This document shows, piece by piece, positions 18,528 to 28,600 of a stretch of DNA of 64,000 bases. Every line of letters begins with the position of its first letter. The first letter of the stretch is position 1. The stretch spans positions 59,915 to 123,914 of the forward strand of contig CAWFZX010000038.1 of assembly GCA_963820375.1 (NCBI GenBank). Direction: 5' to 3'. A program made the translations under genes and the position numbers. This DNA is from AWTP1-13 sp963820375. GTDB taxonomy: Bacteria > Pseudomonadota > Alphaproteobacteria > Rhizobiales > Hyphomicrobiaceae. Under the pieces are notes generated by a model. That model saw nothing but the letters and a program-made list of their open reading frames with translations, made no database searches and was not told where the DNA came from.

Positions 18528-18932
18528 ATGATCGGCCGTCTCAATCACGTGGCTATCGCCGTGCCGAAGCTTTCGGAGGCGGCGGCCCTCTATGCCAACG
18601 CCCTCGGCGCCCAAGTTTCCGATCCCCTACCGCATCCCGAGCACGGCGTGACGGTGGTCTTCGTGACACTGCCGAACACCAAGGTCGAGCTCCTGGAACC
18701 GCTGGGTGAGCAATCGCCAATCGCGGCGTTCCTGGAACGCAATCCCAGCGGGGGCATCCATCACATTTGCTACGAGGTTGAGGATATCGAGGCGGCGCGC
18801 GCGAAACTGCTCGGCGCGGGGGCACGCGTGCTGGGTGACGGCAAGCCCAAGCTCGGAGCGCACGGCAAGCCCGTGCTGTTCCTTCATCCCAAGGATTTCA
18901 ATGGTGCGCTGATCGAGATCGAGCAAGCCTGA
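18528..18932 (+). CDS. mce: Methylmalonyl-CoA epimerase
   Basis: Interconverts the (S) and (R) forms of methylmalonyl-CoA in propionyl-CoA breakdown. The 134-residue vicinal-oxygen-chelate protein has metal ligands visible in LNHVAIAV near the N-terminus, GIHHICYEV in the middle and ALIEIE at the end. The ATG at 18528 was preferred; a GTG at 18513 would add five residues. It is followed after 4 bases by the DUF1467 gene, a common neighbour pair in alphaproteobacteria. Confidence 0.92.
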   Translation: MIGRLNHVAIAVPKLSEAAALYANALGAQVSDPLPHPEHGVTVVFVTLPNTKVELLEPLGEQSPIAAFLERNPSGGIHHICYEVEDIEAARAKLLGAGARVLGDGKPKLGAHGKPVLFLHPKDFNGALIEIEQA

Positions 18933-18936
18933 CGCC

Positions 18937-19212
18937 ATGGGCCTGACGCTCGGCATCGCGATTTACGTGTTGCTGTGGTGGGTCGTGCTGTTTGCCGTGC
19001 TTCCGCTCGGCGTGCGCACGCAAGGCGAAGATGGGGTGACCGTTCCGGGTACACCGGAGAGCGCGCCGACGCGACCGCGTTTTCTGCGCATTCTGCTGCT
19101 GACGACCCTCATCACCTCTGTGCTGTTTGCCGCATTCTGGGCAGCCATCAGGTTCGATGTCATCGATTTTGGCTCCTGGCTGGGATTGGGGTCCAGCCTG
19201 AGCCAGAAATGA
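18937..19212 (+). CDS. DUF1467 family membrane protein
   Basis: The 91-residue protein has two hydrophobic helices (about 5-25 and 53-73). The first is followed by the conserved PLGVRTQGE turn that marks the DUF1467 family, which is nearly confined to alphaproteobacteria. The function of the family is unknown. The gene sits between mce and proS on the same strand, its usual place. The only odd point is a slightly longer polar C-terminus (GSWLGLGSSLSQK). Confidence 0.88.
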   Translation: MGLTLGIAIYVLLWWVVLFAVLPLGVRTQGEDGVTVPGTPESAPTRPRFLRILLLTTLITSVLFAAFWAAIRFDVIDFGSWLGLGSSLSQK

Positions 19213-19215
19213 AAA

Positions 19216-19238
19216 GAGCAAGGCGGTCAGCCTTGCTC
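19216..19238 (+). terminator. Hairpin after the DUF1467 gene, possible terminator
   Basis: GAGCAAGGC and GCCTTGCTC form a perfect 9-base stem with a five-base loop, starting 4 bases after the DUF1467 stop. On the plus strand no clean T-run follows. On the minus strand the stem is followed by TTTT. It probably marks the end of the nuo-to-DUF1467 transcription unit, but terminator function is inferred. Confidence 0.5.
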
Positions 19239-19610
19239 AAGCATGTCGTTTGTTCTCTATCCTTGGCGTCGGCTATGCCAACACCACGAAGTCCTTCCCG
19301 AGACTTGGGCTAGGCGCCCTTGCACAGCAACTGGGCTTGCGCCCTTGTTATTTGCGTACACAGTAGTCAAGGCGCGGCCTTGTGTCACCCCAGGAGCCGA
19401 GCTCCACAATGAATTTTTCCTGCCGGTCACGAATTCCCGTGCCGGTGGCCCGAGCGAGGACGGCCGGCCGGGGAGGGCCCGCCAAGTTGCGCGCCCGTTC
19501 AGAACACGATATGAGGCCCTGCGACGGTTGGGGCGTGCGCTTCCCGGCGCGTTCCTGCATAATTCTGCATCAACATCGGTGATTGCCTAGAAAGCGACCA
19601 GCCAAACGCC
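19239..19610. other. Gene-free stretch before proS
   Basis: About 370 bases without a convincing gene. A short frame (19243-19590) has no recognisable features and is probably spurious. A sequence GCATAATTC about 55 bases before the proS ATG could be a -10 element, but no good -35 partner was seen. Confidence 0.4.
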
Positions 19611-20957
19611 ATGCGCCTTTCCCGTTTCTTTCTGCCGCTTCTGCGTGAGACGCCAAAGGAAGCGGAGATCGTTTCCCATCAGCTGATGTTGCGAGCCGGC
19701 ATGGTGCGCCAGGCCAGCGCGGGCATCTATTCCTGGCTGCCGCTCGGGTTGCGGGTCTTGCAGAGGATCGAGCAGATCGTGCGCGAGGAGCAGGATCGCT
19801 CCGGTGCCATCGAAATGCTGATGCCCACCCTGCAACAGGCGGACTTATGGCGCGAGAGCGGCCGCTACGATGCCTACGGACCGGAGATGCTGCGCTTTCG
19901 CGACCGGCACGAGCGCGAAATGCTCTACGGGCCGACCAATGAGGAGCTGATCACCCAGATTTTCCGCGACAGCGTACGCTCTTACCGCGATTTGCCCCGC
20001 AATCTTTACCATATCCAGTGGAAGTTCCGCGACGAGGTGCGGCCGCGTTTCGGCGTCATGCGTGGGCGCGAATTCCTCATGAAGGACGCCTATTCGTTCG
20101 ATGTGAGCGCCGAGGCGGCCCGCCACGCCTATCATCGCATGTTTGTTGCCTATCTACGTACATTTGCGCGCATGGGCTTGAAGTCGATCCCGATGGCAGC
20201 CGAGACTGGGCCCATCGGCGGCGATCTCAGCCATGAGTTCATCATCCTGGCCGAAACCGGTGAGAGCCGGGTCTATTGCCACGCAGACCTGGTGGAGACC
20301 CGGGTGCCGCCCGCCGATATCGATTTTGGCGGTGACCTTACTGCCTTGATTGGCGCGTGGACGCACCACTACGCGGCAACCGATGACAAGCATGACCAGG
20401 CTCGTTTCGAGGCGGAGGTTCCCGTTGACAAGCGCGTATCAGCGCGCGGCATCGAGGTCGGCCACATTTTCTTCTTCGGTTCCAAGTATTCCGATCCCAT
20501 GGGCTGCCGTGTGCAGGGACCGGATGGCAGTATGATTGCGGTGCAAATGGGCTCCTATGGCATCGGCGTCTCCAGGCTTGTCGGCGCCATCATTGAAGCA
20601 AACCACGATGCGGCGGGCATCGTCTGGCCGGTACCGGTCGCCCCATTCGAGGTTGCCCTGATCAATCTCAAGGTCGGCGACAAGGATACGGACCGTGCCT
20701 GCGAGGAGCTGTACGGCAAGCTTGTTCGTGCCGGCGTCTCGGTGCTCTATGAGGATACCGAGGAGCGGGCTGGAGCGAAATTCGCAAGCATGGACCTCGT
20801 CGGCATGCCGTTCCATCTGATTGTTGGTCCCAAGGGTGTGAAAGCAGGCGAAGTCGAGGTTAAGGAGCGCAGGTCGGGGGAGCGGATCAATTTGGCACCC
20901 GACGCAGCAGTGAAGCGCCTGGTCGAACTCGTCAGTGCGCGTCGCGTGCTGGCCTGA
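19611..20957 (+). CDS. proS: Prolyl-tRNA synthetase, short alphaproteobacterial type
   Basis: Charges tRNA-Pro with proline. The 448 residues are the short class II form that lacks the roughly 180-residue editing insertion of E. coli ProS; this form is typical of alphaproteobacteria and mitochondria. Class II motifs are visible: GIYSWLPLGLRVLQRIEQIVREE, the motif 2 loop with QWKFRDEVRPRFGVMRGREF and SYGIGVSRLVGAIIE as motif 3. The C-terminal anticodon-binding domain contains LVGMPFHLIVG. The ATG at 19611 begins the standard N-terminus (RLSRFFLPLLRETPKEAE). lolC follows after 39 bases. Confidence 0.95.
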   Translation: MRLSRFFLPLLRETPKEAEIVSHQLMLRAGMVRQASAGIYSWLPLGLRVLQRIEQIVREEQDRSGAIEMLMPTLQQADLWRESGRYDAYGPEMLRFRDRHEREMLYGPTNEELITQIFRDSVRSYRDLPRNLYHIQWKFRDEVRPRFGVMRGREFLMKDAYSFDVSAEAARHAYHRMFVAYLRTFARMGLKSIPMAAETGPIGGDLSHEFIILAETGESRVYCHADLVETRVPPADIDFGGDLTALIGAWTHHYAATDDKHDQARFEAEVPVDKRVSARGIEVGHIFFFGSKYSDPMGCRVQGPDGSMIAVQMGSYGIGVSRLVGAIIEANHDAAGIVWPVPVAPFEVALINLKVGDKDTDRACEELYGKLVRAGVSVLYEDTEERAGAKFASMDLVGMPFHLIVGPKGVKAGEVEVKERRSGERINLAPDAAVKRLVELVSARRVLA

Positions 20958-20996
20958 GCAAATCGGGATTGGCGGCAACAACAGGCGAGGCTGGGC

Positions 20997-22274
20997 GTGC
21001 ATATGCGTGGGTCGGTGGCCGATACCAGACCGTTCGCACCATTCGAGTGGCTGCTTGCGCTGCGCTATCTACGCGCCCGACGCAAAGAAGGGTTCATTTC
21101 CGTCATCGCCGGCTTCTCCTTCCTCGGCATCCTGCTCGGCGTGGCGACGCTGATCATCGTCATGTCGGTGATGAACGGCTTCCGCAAAGAACTGTTCAAC
21201 AAGATCTTGGGCCTCAATGGCCATGTGATCGTCAGCAAGATCGGAGTTGGGTTTGACGATTATAGTGAAGCCATGCAGAAGCTGGCGGCCATTCACGGCG
21301 TCAAGCATGTTCTGCCTTTGATCGAGGGGCAGGCGATGGTGTCGACGCCGGCTCAGGCACTGGCGGGCGTCGTGCGCGGGTTGACAGAAACGGGCATCAA
21401 AGCCCTGCCGCTGATTGCCGCGAATGTACGCGCAGGCAGCCTCGATGGCTTCGACAGCCAGGAAGGCATCGCGCTCGGGACGCGGCTGGCGAATTCGCTG
21501 CGCGTCACTGCAGGTGATAGCGTCACGTTGGTATCGCCGCGCGGTGCAACCACGCCCTTCGGTACAGCGCCGCGTATCAAGCCCTATCGTGTGGCCGCGA
21601 TCTTCGAGATGGGGATGTCGGAATACGACCGCACCATGGTTTTCATGCCGCTGGGCGAGGCCCAACGTTATTTCAACCGGGGAGATACGGTCGATGTGCT
21701 CGAGGTCATCGTCGATGATCCCGAAAGCTTGGCGCCGGTGGTCGCGGAAATGAAGCAGGTCGGTGACCGCAACTTGCATTTCTCCGACTGGCGACAGCGC
21801 AACGAGAGCTTTTTCACGGTGCTCGAAGTCGAGCGTAATATGATGTTCATCATCCTTTCGCTGATCGTGGTGGTGGCGGCATTCAACATCATCTCTGGCC
21901 TAATCATGCTGGTGAAGGACAAGGGACGCGACATCGGCATCCTGCGCACCATGGGTGCAACCAAGGGCGCCATCATGCGGGTGTTCCTCATTACTGGGGC
22001 AAGCATAGGTGTGGTCGGGACGCTTGCCGGCGCAATCCTCGGCATTGTGTTCTGCTGGAAGATCGATGAAATCCGACAGTTCGTCGCTTGGTTGACCAAC
22101 ACGCGGCTGTTCGACCCCGAGATCTACTATCTGACGCGACTCCCGGCAGACATCAATCCGCAAACGACCGCCGTGATTGTCGCCATGGCTCTGGTTCTTT
22201 CCGTACTCGCTACACTTTATCCATCCTGGCGTGCATCGCGCCTCGATCCGGTCGAAGCGCTTCGTTACGAGTGA
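20997..22274 (+). CDS. lolC: Lipoprotein-releasing system permease LolC/LolE
   Basis: Inner-membrane permease of the ABC machine that releases outer-membrane lipoproteins to LolA. The 425 residues start with the typical EWLLALRYLRARRKEGFISVIAGFS, then one helix, a large periplasmic domain, and three C-terminal helices with the FtsX-like end (SWRASRLDPVEALRYE). The start is GTG 20997 or ATG 21003; the difference is two residues. It overlaps lolD by 4 bases (GTGA). Only one permease gene is present next to lolD, as is usual where a single LolC/E-type (LolF) homodimer is used. Confidence 0.93.
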   Translation: MHMRGSVADTRPFAPFEWLLALRYLRARRKEGFISVIAGFSFLGILLGVATLIIVMSVMNGFRKELFNKILGLNGHVIVSKIGVGFDDYSEAMQKLAAIHGVKHVLPLIEGQAMVSTPAQALAGVVRGLTETGIKALPLIAANVRAGSLDGFDSQEGIALGTRLANSLRVTAGDSVTLVSPRGATTPFGTAPRIKPYRVAAIFEMGMSEYDRTMVFMPLGEAQRYFNRGDTVDVLEVIVDDPESLAPVVAEMKQVGDRNLHFSDWRQRNESFFTVLEVERNMMFIILSLIVVVAAFNIISGLIMLVKDKGRDIGILRTMGATKGAIMRVFLITGASIGVVGTLAGAILGIVFCWKIDEIRQFVAWLTNTRLFDPEIYYLTRLPADINPQTTAVIVAMALVLSVLATLYPSWRASRLDPVEALRYE

Positions 22275-22993
22275 GGTCAGTGCAGGACGCAACCTCACGC
22301 CCCGTACTGCAGCTGCAAGAGGTGCGGCGCACCTTCAAGCAAGGCGATCGAGAGATTCCCGTGCTGACCGGTGCGGAGGCTGACCTCCATCCTGGCCAGG
22401 CGATTGCTTTGGTGGGTCCGTCGGGTGCTGGCAAATCCACGCTCTTGCATATCGCAGGCCTACTCGAATCGCCCGACGGCGGCCGCGTGTTGGTGAATGG
22501 CGTGGATTGCGCCGGGCTGAGTGACGCACAGCGCACACGCGTGCGCCGCAGGGAAATGGGTTTTGTTTACCAATTCCATCAGCTCCTGCCGGAGTTCACG
22601 GCGCTCGAGAACGTGTTAATGCCGCAGCTTATTGGCGGCGCTGCCCGCGCGCAGGGCGAGGAACGTGCCAAGCAGCTGCTTGGCATGCTCGGGCTCGGCC
22701 ATCGCCTAGACCATCGACCGGCCCAGCTTTCCGGCGGCGAGCAGCAGCGCACGGCGATCGCGCGTGCGCTTGCGAACGCTCCCAAGCTTCTGCTTGCTGA
22801 CGAGCCAACCGGAAATCTCGATCCACATACCTCCACCCACGTGTTCCACGAGCTGCTCGAGCTTATCCGGCACAGTGGGGTTGCGGCCTTAATTGCCACC
22901 CACAACCTAGCTCTCGCCAAGCGCATGCATCGCGTCCTGGTGCTTGAGGCAGGCAGGCTTCGCGAGGTCGCTCCTGCCAGCATGCCGGGCTAG
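22271..22993 (+). CDS. lolD: Lipoprotein-releasing system ATP-binding protein LolD
   Basis: ATPase subunit partnering the LolC/E-type permease encoded just upstream. The 240 residues have Walker A GPSGAGKST, signature LSGGEQQRTAIARAL and Walker B LLLADEPTGNLD, with H-loop ATHN. The GTG at 22271 overlaps the lolC stop (GTGA); a second GTG at 22280 is possible. It is the last gene of this run, followed by about 250 bases of non-coding sequence. Confidence 0.94.
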   Translation: MRSVQDATSRPVLQLQEVRRTFKQGDREIPVLTGAEADLHPGQAIALVGPSGAGKSTLLHIAGLLESPDGGRVLVNGVDCAGLSDAQRTRVRRREMGFVYQFHQLLPEFTALENVLMPQLIGGAARAQGEERAKQLLGMLGLGHRLDHRPAQLSGGEQQRTAIARALANAPKLLLADEPTGNLDPHTSTHVFHELLELIRHSGVAALIATHNLALAKRMHRVLVLEAGRLREVAPASMPG

Positions 22994-23241
22994 GAGCGAG
23001 GCCTTCTCGGGCGGCGGCATCGGGGTTCGCTCCGGCTTGACAGCAGCGGTCGGTGCGTAGGCGAGCGGCCGGCATGCGGCAAAACGGCAGTTCGAGCACG
23101 ACAGTTTTTTGCCCGTGCGCACGAGAAAAACCTTTACACACCCTTGTCGAGACCCTATTTCCCCCTACGCTAAGCTTTTCGCGGCGGCTTCTGCTGGTTC
23201 GAGCAGCGCCTGGTCCAACCGACTGGTGGGGGTCCCATGAG
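22994..23241 (+). promoter_or_regulatory. Long leader before the decarboxylase gene
   Basis: About 248 bases lie between lolD and the decarboxylase ATG. They include a pyrimidine-rich tract (CCCTATTTCCCCCTACGC, around 23152-23169) and GC-rich segments able to pair. Alphaproteobacterial ornithine decarboxylase genes often carry a structured leader (the speF motif); whether this is one cannot be judged by eye. A promoter for the decarboxylase-agmatinase pair is expected here. Confidence 0.3.
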
Positions 23242-24426
23242 ATGGAAAGATTTGCATCTGCTGCTGCCCTGATTGGCACGCACAAGCCGGATCGCCCGGT
23301 CATCGGCCTACGTCCCCACGCGGCGGGACGTGCAGCTCGCTGGTTTCTGCAAAACTTCCCTGGTGACGTTGCTTACGCCTACAAGGCCAATAGCTCGGTC
23401 TTTTTGTTAGGCGCGCTGTACGGTGCCGGCGTGCGTCATTTCGATGTCGCCTCGCTTCCCGAGATCGAGGATGCGCGCACCATCCCCGAGGCAGAGCTCC
23501 ATTTTATGCACCCGGTAAAGTCTCGGGGCGCAATTCGACGTGCCTTTGCCGAGTTTGGGGTGCGAAGTTTTGCGCTCGATAGCGAGGACGAGCTCAAGAA
23601 AATCGCCGAGGAGACAGGCGGTTGCAGCGACCTCACCTTGTGGGTGCGCATCGCCGTCTCGGCCAAGAACAGCAAGATTCCGCTTGAGCGGAAATATGGC
23701 GTTGCGGGTGCCAAGGCCGTGCGTCTGCTCGGGAAGGCACGGCAGGCGGCCAAAACCTTGGGTGTCACCTTCCATGTCGGTTCCCAGACCGCGACGCCGG
23801 ACGCATTCGTGTCGGCCTTGGGTGAGATCGGCAAGTTGATCGTCAAGGCGGGCGTTGTGTTGGACCGCCTGGATGTGGGTGGGGGCTTCCCGTCGATCTA
23901 CTCGGACGAAGCGCCTGCGCCTCTGTCCTCCTTTGTGCGCGCCATTGCCGATTCGGTCGAGCGCCTGCCCGTTGGCGATCATTGCCGCCTGATGTGCGAG
24001 CCCGGCCGGGCGTTGGTGGCTGAAGCCGAGTCACTGATCGTGCGGGTCGATGCCCGCCGAGGCAACGAGCTTTTCATCAACGACGGCAGCTATGGGACGC
24101 TGTTTGACGCGGCTCACATGGGCTTTGCCTTCCCAGTGCGGCTGGTTGGCCGCGGGCTGGAGCCCGGAGAGACGCTGGCACCCTATGCCTTTTGGGGGCC
24201 GACTTGCGACACGATCGACTTCATGCCGGGTCCCTTCCTGCTACCATCCAGGATAAAGGAAGGCGACTACATCGAGATCGGAAACACGGGAGCATATGGC
24301 CGTGCTCTCGGTGGCCGTTTCAACGGTTACGGCGCCTACGATGAGGCGATCCTGCTCGACGAGCCCCTGCTGACGATGTACGGGGAGCAGATCGTCGAAC
24401 GGGAGGCGCAGCAGGTTCAAGCGTGA
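23242..24426 (+). CDS. Ornithine/lysine-type decarboxylase, alanine-racemase fold
   Basis: PLP enzyme of the eukaryote-like group IV decarboxylases, expected to make putrescine from ornithine (and possibly cadaverine from lysine). The 394 residues show the PLP lysine K48 in AYAYKANSS, the HVGSQ motif, the phosphate-binding GGGFPSIY, CEPGRALVAEAESL, and the substrate-contact cysteine segment WGPTCDTIDF. The ATG at 23242 was chosen because the family N-terminus starts there; the same frame remains open further upstream (from 23053), but that part reads as leader. The stop overlaps the GTG of the agmatinase-like gene, so the two are coupled. Substrate preference cannot be told from the sequence. 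Confidence 0.9.
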   Translation: MERFASAAALIGTHKPDRPVIGLRPHAAGRAARWFLQNFPGDVAYAYKANSSVFLLGALYGAGVRHFDVASLPEIEDARTIPEAELHFMHPVKSRGAIRRAFAEFGVRSFALDSEDELKKIAEETGGCSDLTLWVRIAVSAKNSKIPLERKYGVAGAKAVRLLGKARQAAKTLGVTFHVGSQTATPDAFVSALGEIGKLIVKAGVVLDRLDVGGGFPSIYSDEAPAPLSSFVRAIADSVERLPVGDHCRLMCEPGRALVAEAESLIVRVDARRGNELFINDGSYGTLFDAAHMGFAFPVRLVGRGLEPGETLAPYAFWGPTCDTIDFMPGPFLLPSRIKEGDYIEIGNTGAYGRALGGRFNGYGAYDEAILLDEPLLTMYGEQIVEREAQQVQA

Positions 24427-25358
24427 GCTCAACGCTCGATTATCTGCCGGCCAATCAAAGTTTTCTCGACCCTGTGCGCGCCGACGCTGAAAATCCAGCG
24501 TTGGCGCGAGCGGTCGTTGTGCCTTTCGGCCTTGAGGCTTCTGTCAGCTACGGGGCTGGTACTGCGTTGGGACCCGCCGCCATTTTGAAGGCCAGCCAAC
24601 AGCTCGAACTCTACGACGAGGAACTCGGCTGTGAGCCCTATCTTGATTACGGTGTGGCTGCCTTGCGGGAGCCGCCGATCGCCAAACCGATCGAGGCGGC
24701 ACTCGATCAGCTGGAACACCTTGTCGAGGGTGTGCTCGCGGCCGACAAATTTCCACTCGTGTTGGGGGGCGAGCATTCGCTCACTGTGGGCGCCGTACGC
24801 CCACTACTGGTCCGCCATAGTGACCTCGTGGTCCTGCAGTTCGACGCTCACGCCGACTTGCGCGACGGCTACCTTGGCGAACGATATTCACATGCGGCCG
24901 CCATGCGTCGGGTCTTGGACAACCCTGGTGTGTCGCTTGTCTCGTTGGGCATCCGCGCGATCTCGGCGGCCGAGGCAGAGTTTATTGAAAGCAACCGCGA
25001 TCGGATAACCATCCACTGGGCCAAAGATCAGGCTGCGTGGGACGAGGACAGCATTCTGCAGCGGCTGCGCGGCCGTGCTGTGTATATCAGCTTCGATATC
25101 GATGCCCTGGATGCGGCCGTGATGCCAGCTACAGGTACCCCCACGCCCGGTGGTCTTGGCTATTGGCAGGTCCTCTCCATACTGCGGAAAGCCTGCGGGG
25201 TCGCCAACGTCGTCGGCGCCGATCTCGTGGAATTCGCGCCGATTGCGGGCCTGCATGCGTTCGACTACACGGCAGCGGCGCTAGCCTACAAGCTATTGAG
25301 CTATGCACTTTCGGCGCGAAAGTGGCAAAGGTCAACGATGCGCCTCGGCGCGCATTAG
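24423..25358 (+). CDS. speB: Agmatinase-like ureohydrolase
   Basis: Binuclear manganese hydrolase of the arginase/agmatinase family, expected to release urea from agmatine or a related guanidino compound. The 311 residues have the metal motifs GGEHSLTVGA, DAHADLRDGYLGERYSHAAAMR and SFDIDALDAAVMPATGTPTPGG. The GTG start at 24423 overlaps the decarboxylase TGA (GTGA), so the two proteins are made together. An intrinsic terminator overlaps its stop. Agmatine is not the product of the upstream enzyme, so the exact substrate and the logic of the pair are open; agmatinase is the best guess by motif. Confidence 0.85.
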   Translation: MSSTLDYLPANQSFLDPVRADAENPALARAVVVPFGLEASVSYGAGTALGPAAILKASQQLELYDEELGCEPYLDYGVAALREPPIAKPIEAALDQLEHLVEGVLAADKFPLVLGGEHSLTVGAVRPLLVRHSDLVVLQFDAHADLRDGYLGERYSHAAAMRRVLDNPGVSLVSLGIRAISAAEAEFIESNRDRITIHWAKDQAAWDEDSILQRLRGRAVYISFDIDALDAAVMPATGTPTPGGLGYWQVLSILRKACGVANVVGADLVEFAPIAGLHAFDYTAAALAYKLLSYALSARKWQRSTMRLGAH

Positions 25359-25382
25359 TCTTGGTGCGCCAAATCCTTTTTT
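25347..25382 (+). terminator. Intrinsic terminator of the polyamine operon
   Basis: GGCGCGC (25347-25353) and GTGCGCC (25364-25370) form a 7-base stem with one G-U pair and a 10-base loop, followed after a few bases by TTTTTT (25377-25382). The stem overlaps the agmatinase-like stop codon. Confidence 0.7.
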
Positions 25383-25659
25383 CGCATTGCAAAGATTTCG
25401 GGTAACCCGCAGCCGACATAGCGAGCACGTTTTAGCTAAGCTCAAGTAGCCCCGCGGGTAGTAGCTTGGGCGAGACATTGGCTGACCCGTTGGTTCGTCA
25501 AATTGATGAACGAACATCAGTAATCGGCTAAAGAGCGTTGGCTTGGAGGAATCCATCAAGGAGCCGACGTCGCCCTGATAGGGTCTATCGCGACTACCCG
25601 AAAGCGATCTTGGTGAGACGCGTTTGACATCAAGGGCTAGGCGAGCATTCTTACCATGG
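25383..25659. other. Gene-free stretch before the cyclase gene
   Basis: Nearly 280 bases without a recognisable gene between the polyamine terminator and the cyclase ATG. It presumably carries the cyclase promoter. TTGACA at 25624 is a perfect -35 hexamer, but a matching -10 would fall at or beyond the start codon, so it is probably fortuitous or belongs to the coding region. Confidence 0.4.
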
Positions 25660-28600
25660 ATGCCTAACCTCAGGTCATGTCCAGGCATAGAAGGGGATCC
25701 ACCGCTGGCCCGAAGGGCCGAGCGACGTCAGCTCACGTTGATGTTCTGCGATATTGTGAACTCAACTGGGTTCTCGAATAGGCTCGATCCCGAAGACGTT
25801 CGCGACGTGTTTGCTGCGTATCGACGGGCCTGCCTAGAAGCTATACAGCGCTATGACGGCTATGTGGCTAAGTATATCGGTGACGGCATTCTCGTCTTCT
25901 TCGGTTACCCGCTAGCGCGCGAGGATGCGGCCGAAAGTTCCCTGCAGGCGGCGCTGGCTCTTGTCAAGGCCATGCCGCAACTGAATGACGACATCGGCCG
26001 AATACATGGTGTGCGATTGGCCGTCCGTATTGGCATCGCAACGGGTCTTGTTGTTGTTGGAGATGTCGTCGGCGGTGGAGTCGCTGAGCGAGATGCAGTC
26101 ACCGGCGAGGCAGTGAACCTTGCAGCCCGGTTACAAGCAGTGGCTGACCCCAACATCATTGTGGTATCCGCTCCAACCAGGCAATTGGCGGGAGAAGGGT
26201 TCGAATATCGCGACTTGGGGATGCAGGATCTGAAAGGTTTCGATAAGCCGGTCCATGCTTATCAGGTTGTCTCAGAAAAAGCAGTAAGTCGGCTTGAAGC
26301 ACGGGGTTCGTCGTTCACCCCGTTCGTTGGCCGTCACCACGAGCTTGCAATGCTCTGCGAGCGTTGGGAGCGGGTCCTTTCTGGTAGCGGCCAAGCCGTC
26401 GCAATTCTTGGAGAAGCAGGCATCGGCAAGTCGCGTGCGGCCATGGAAGCAAGGTCGCGCATCGGAGCTTTGCAACGTGAACGCAGTCTTGTTGACCCCT
26501 CGGTACTCGCCTTTCAGTGCTCGCCGCATCACACAAATGCATCCTTGTTTCCAATAGTTAGGCAGCTCGAAGTCGTCACCGGAATTCGGAAGCTAGACAC
26601 AAACGCCAAACGGATTGGGGCATTGGAAGCTTGTCTAGATCGTCGTCATTCGGACTGCAGCCAATACCTCTCCTTGCTTGCCGATCTGCTTGGATTGAAA
26701 CCAGATGAACGTTGTCCTGTGCTCTCCCTCGGTGCCTCCGCGAGGAGGCATCTTACTATCGAGGCATTGAAGTTTTGGTGCGACTCCCATCGTGCGAATC
26801 GCCCTTTGATTGTCGTATTCGAAGACGTCCAGTGGATTGACCCGACATCGAAACTCTTCCTTAGCCGCCTTACGCATTGGATACAGAACTACCCGGTGTT
26901 GGTCATAGTCACTCTACGGATGGACCCTCCGTCCGAAGCCGAGGTGTTGAAGAGGGTCGGTTTCGTTGAGTCGCACGACTCCCGACCTTCTCATGTCACT
27001 GTCTGCGAGATGCACCAACTCCCGGATGCAGAAACCAAGACATTGATAGCCGCGGTCGCCGGCGGCAAAACAATTAGGGCGGCTGATAAAGAGACCATTC
27101 TGAAAAGGTCGGAAGGCAACCCTCTGTACATCGAAGAGCTCACGAAGGCACTGATTGCCGCGCCGACCCCAGCAGGTGTAGACCAAATTGGCACTGGGTT
27201 ACCACCAACGACCCTCCCGAATACCCTTGCCGATGCGCTCATGGCGCGCCTCGACGGTCTGGGTCCGACAAAAGATATTGCGCAACAGGCTTCCGTAATA
27301 GGCCAAGAATTCTCTACTCCCTTGCTGTCTCGGATTAGCGCCAAGTCGCTGGAAGAACTTTACCGCGATGTCGAAGTCCTAATCTCGTCAGGGCTGGTTT
27401 TGCGCAACTCGTCCACGCCAAATGAGTTTCGCTTCAAGCACACGCTTTTTCACGAAATCGCCTATGCTTCATTGCTCAAGAAAAACCGCCGAGAATTGCA
27501 TCGCAAGATCGCCAACGAATTAGTGCGCGGCGGGGGAGGTGACATCTATGCAAGTGATGACGTTATTGCTTGGCACTACTCACTCGGCGAATTGCCTGCG
27601 CAATCGGTTGCTTTCTGGCACAGGGCCGCCAAGGAAGCGATCTCCAGATCGGCACACGAGGAAGCTCTCGCGATGCTGGATTTCGCGCTTGAAGATTACA
27701 AAAAGCAGGCTGTTTCCACGCCAACTGTGGAGCTCGATCTCATATTAGCAAAAGCAACGGCTTTGCGATCTATGAGCGGGTACTCCGCCCCAGCCGTGGC
27801 GCAAGCTTTCACGCGAGCACGGGACCTTTGTGAAGCCTCAGAGCACAGCAATAATAGATTCAATGTGGAATGGGGTTTGTTTCAAGCAAACTTGGTAAGA
27901 GGAAATTTGGGCGGCGCGCGGACGTTGGCAGACCAACTGATGAAAGATTCAAGTCAACATCCTGGCCTGCCGAAAGTGGACGCACTTCTAGCGGACGGAA
28001 TGGCGGCGTTCCATTTCGGAGACTTTGAGCGGGCAAGGCATTCCTTTCAAGCCGGCGTGGCTCTGGCTCGTCCGGAGAGTGATGAACCACACTTTTTCAC
28101 TCATGGGCAGAACCCAGGGGTGTTCTGCCTCTCTTATCTGGCCCACGCTCAATGCTTTCTTGGACAGCTCGATAAGGCGCGGGAGACAATTGAGTGCAGC
28201 GTCGCGATATCGCGAACGCGGGCTCGCAACCCAGCGCACATCTATGGATATGTCAATGCGTTGACGTTTGCTGTGCGCGTGCACGAATTCTGCGGCGACG
28301 TCGGCAGCGAGAAGCAACGAGCGAACCAAATCATCGATATTTCTCGACGCAATGGCTTTGCATACTACGCAGCAGTAAGCACATGCCATCTCGCGTGGAC
28401 GACGGGTATAGGAGTATCTCTCACAGATGGCATTTCGAAAATGACGGATGGCATTGTTGCGTTGGAACGAACGGGAACATCACTTTCAGTGCCGCGATTT
28501 TTCATACTCCTTGCCGAACTGTACATTCGCGCCGGTCAACTTGGTAAGGCCGAGCAGGCAATTGAAAAGGCGTCCGCATCAGAGCAAACACGCACGCATG

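Noticed and set aside
17123..18544. A 473-codon minus-strand frame opposite RNase J
   Set aside because: It lies antisense to a well-conserved gene and resembles no protein.
25624..25652. TTGACA as a strong promoter for the cyclase gene
   Set aside because: A -10 at proper spacing would be only a few bases from the start codon and does not match.
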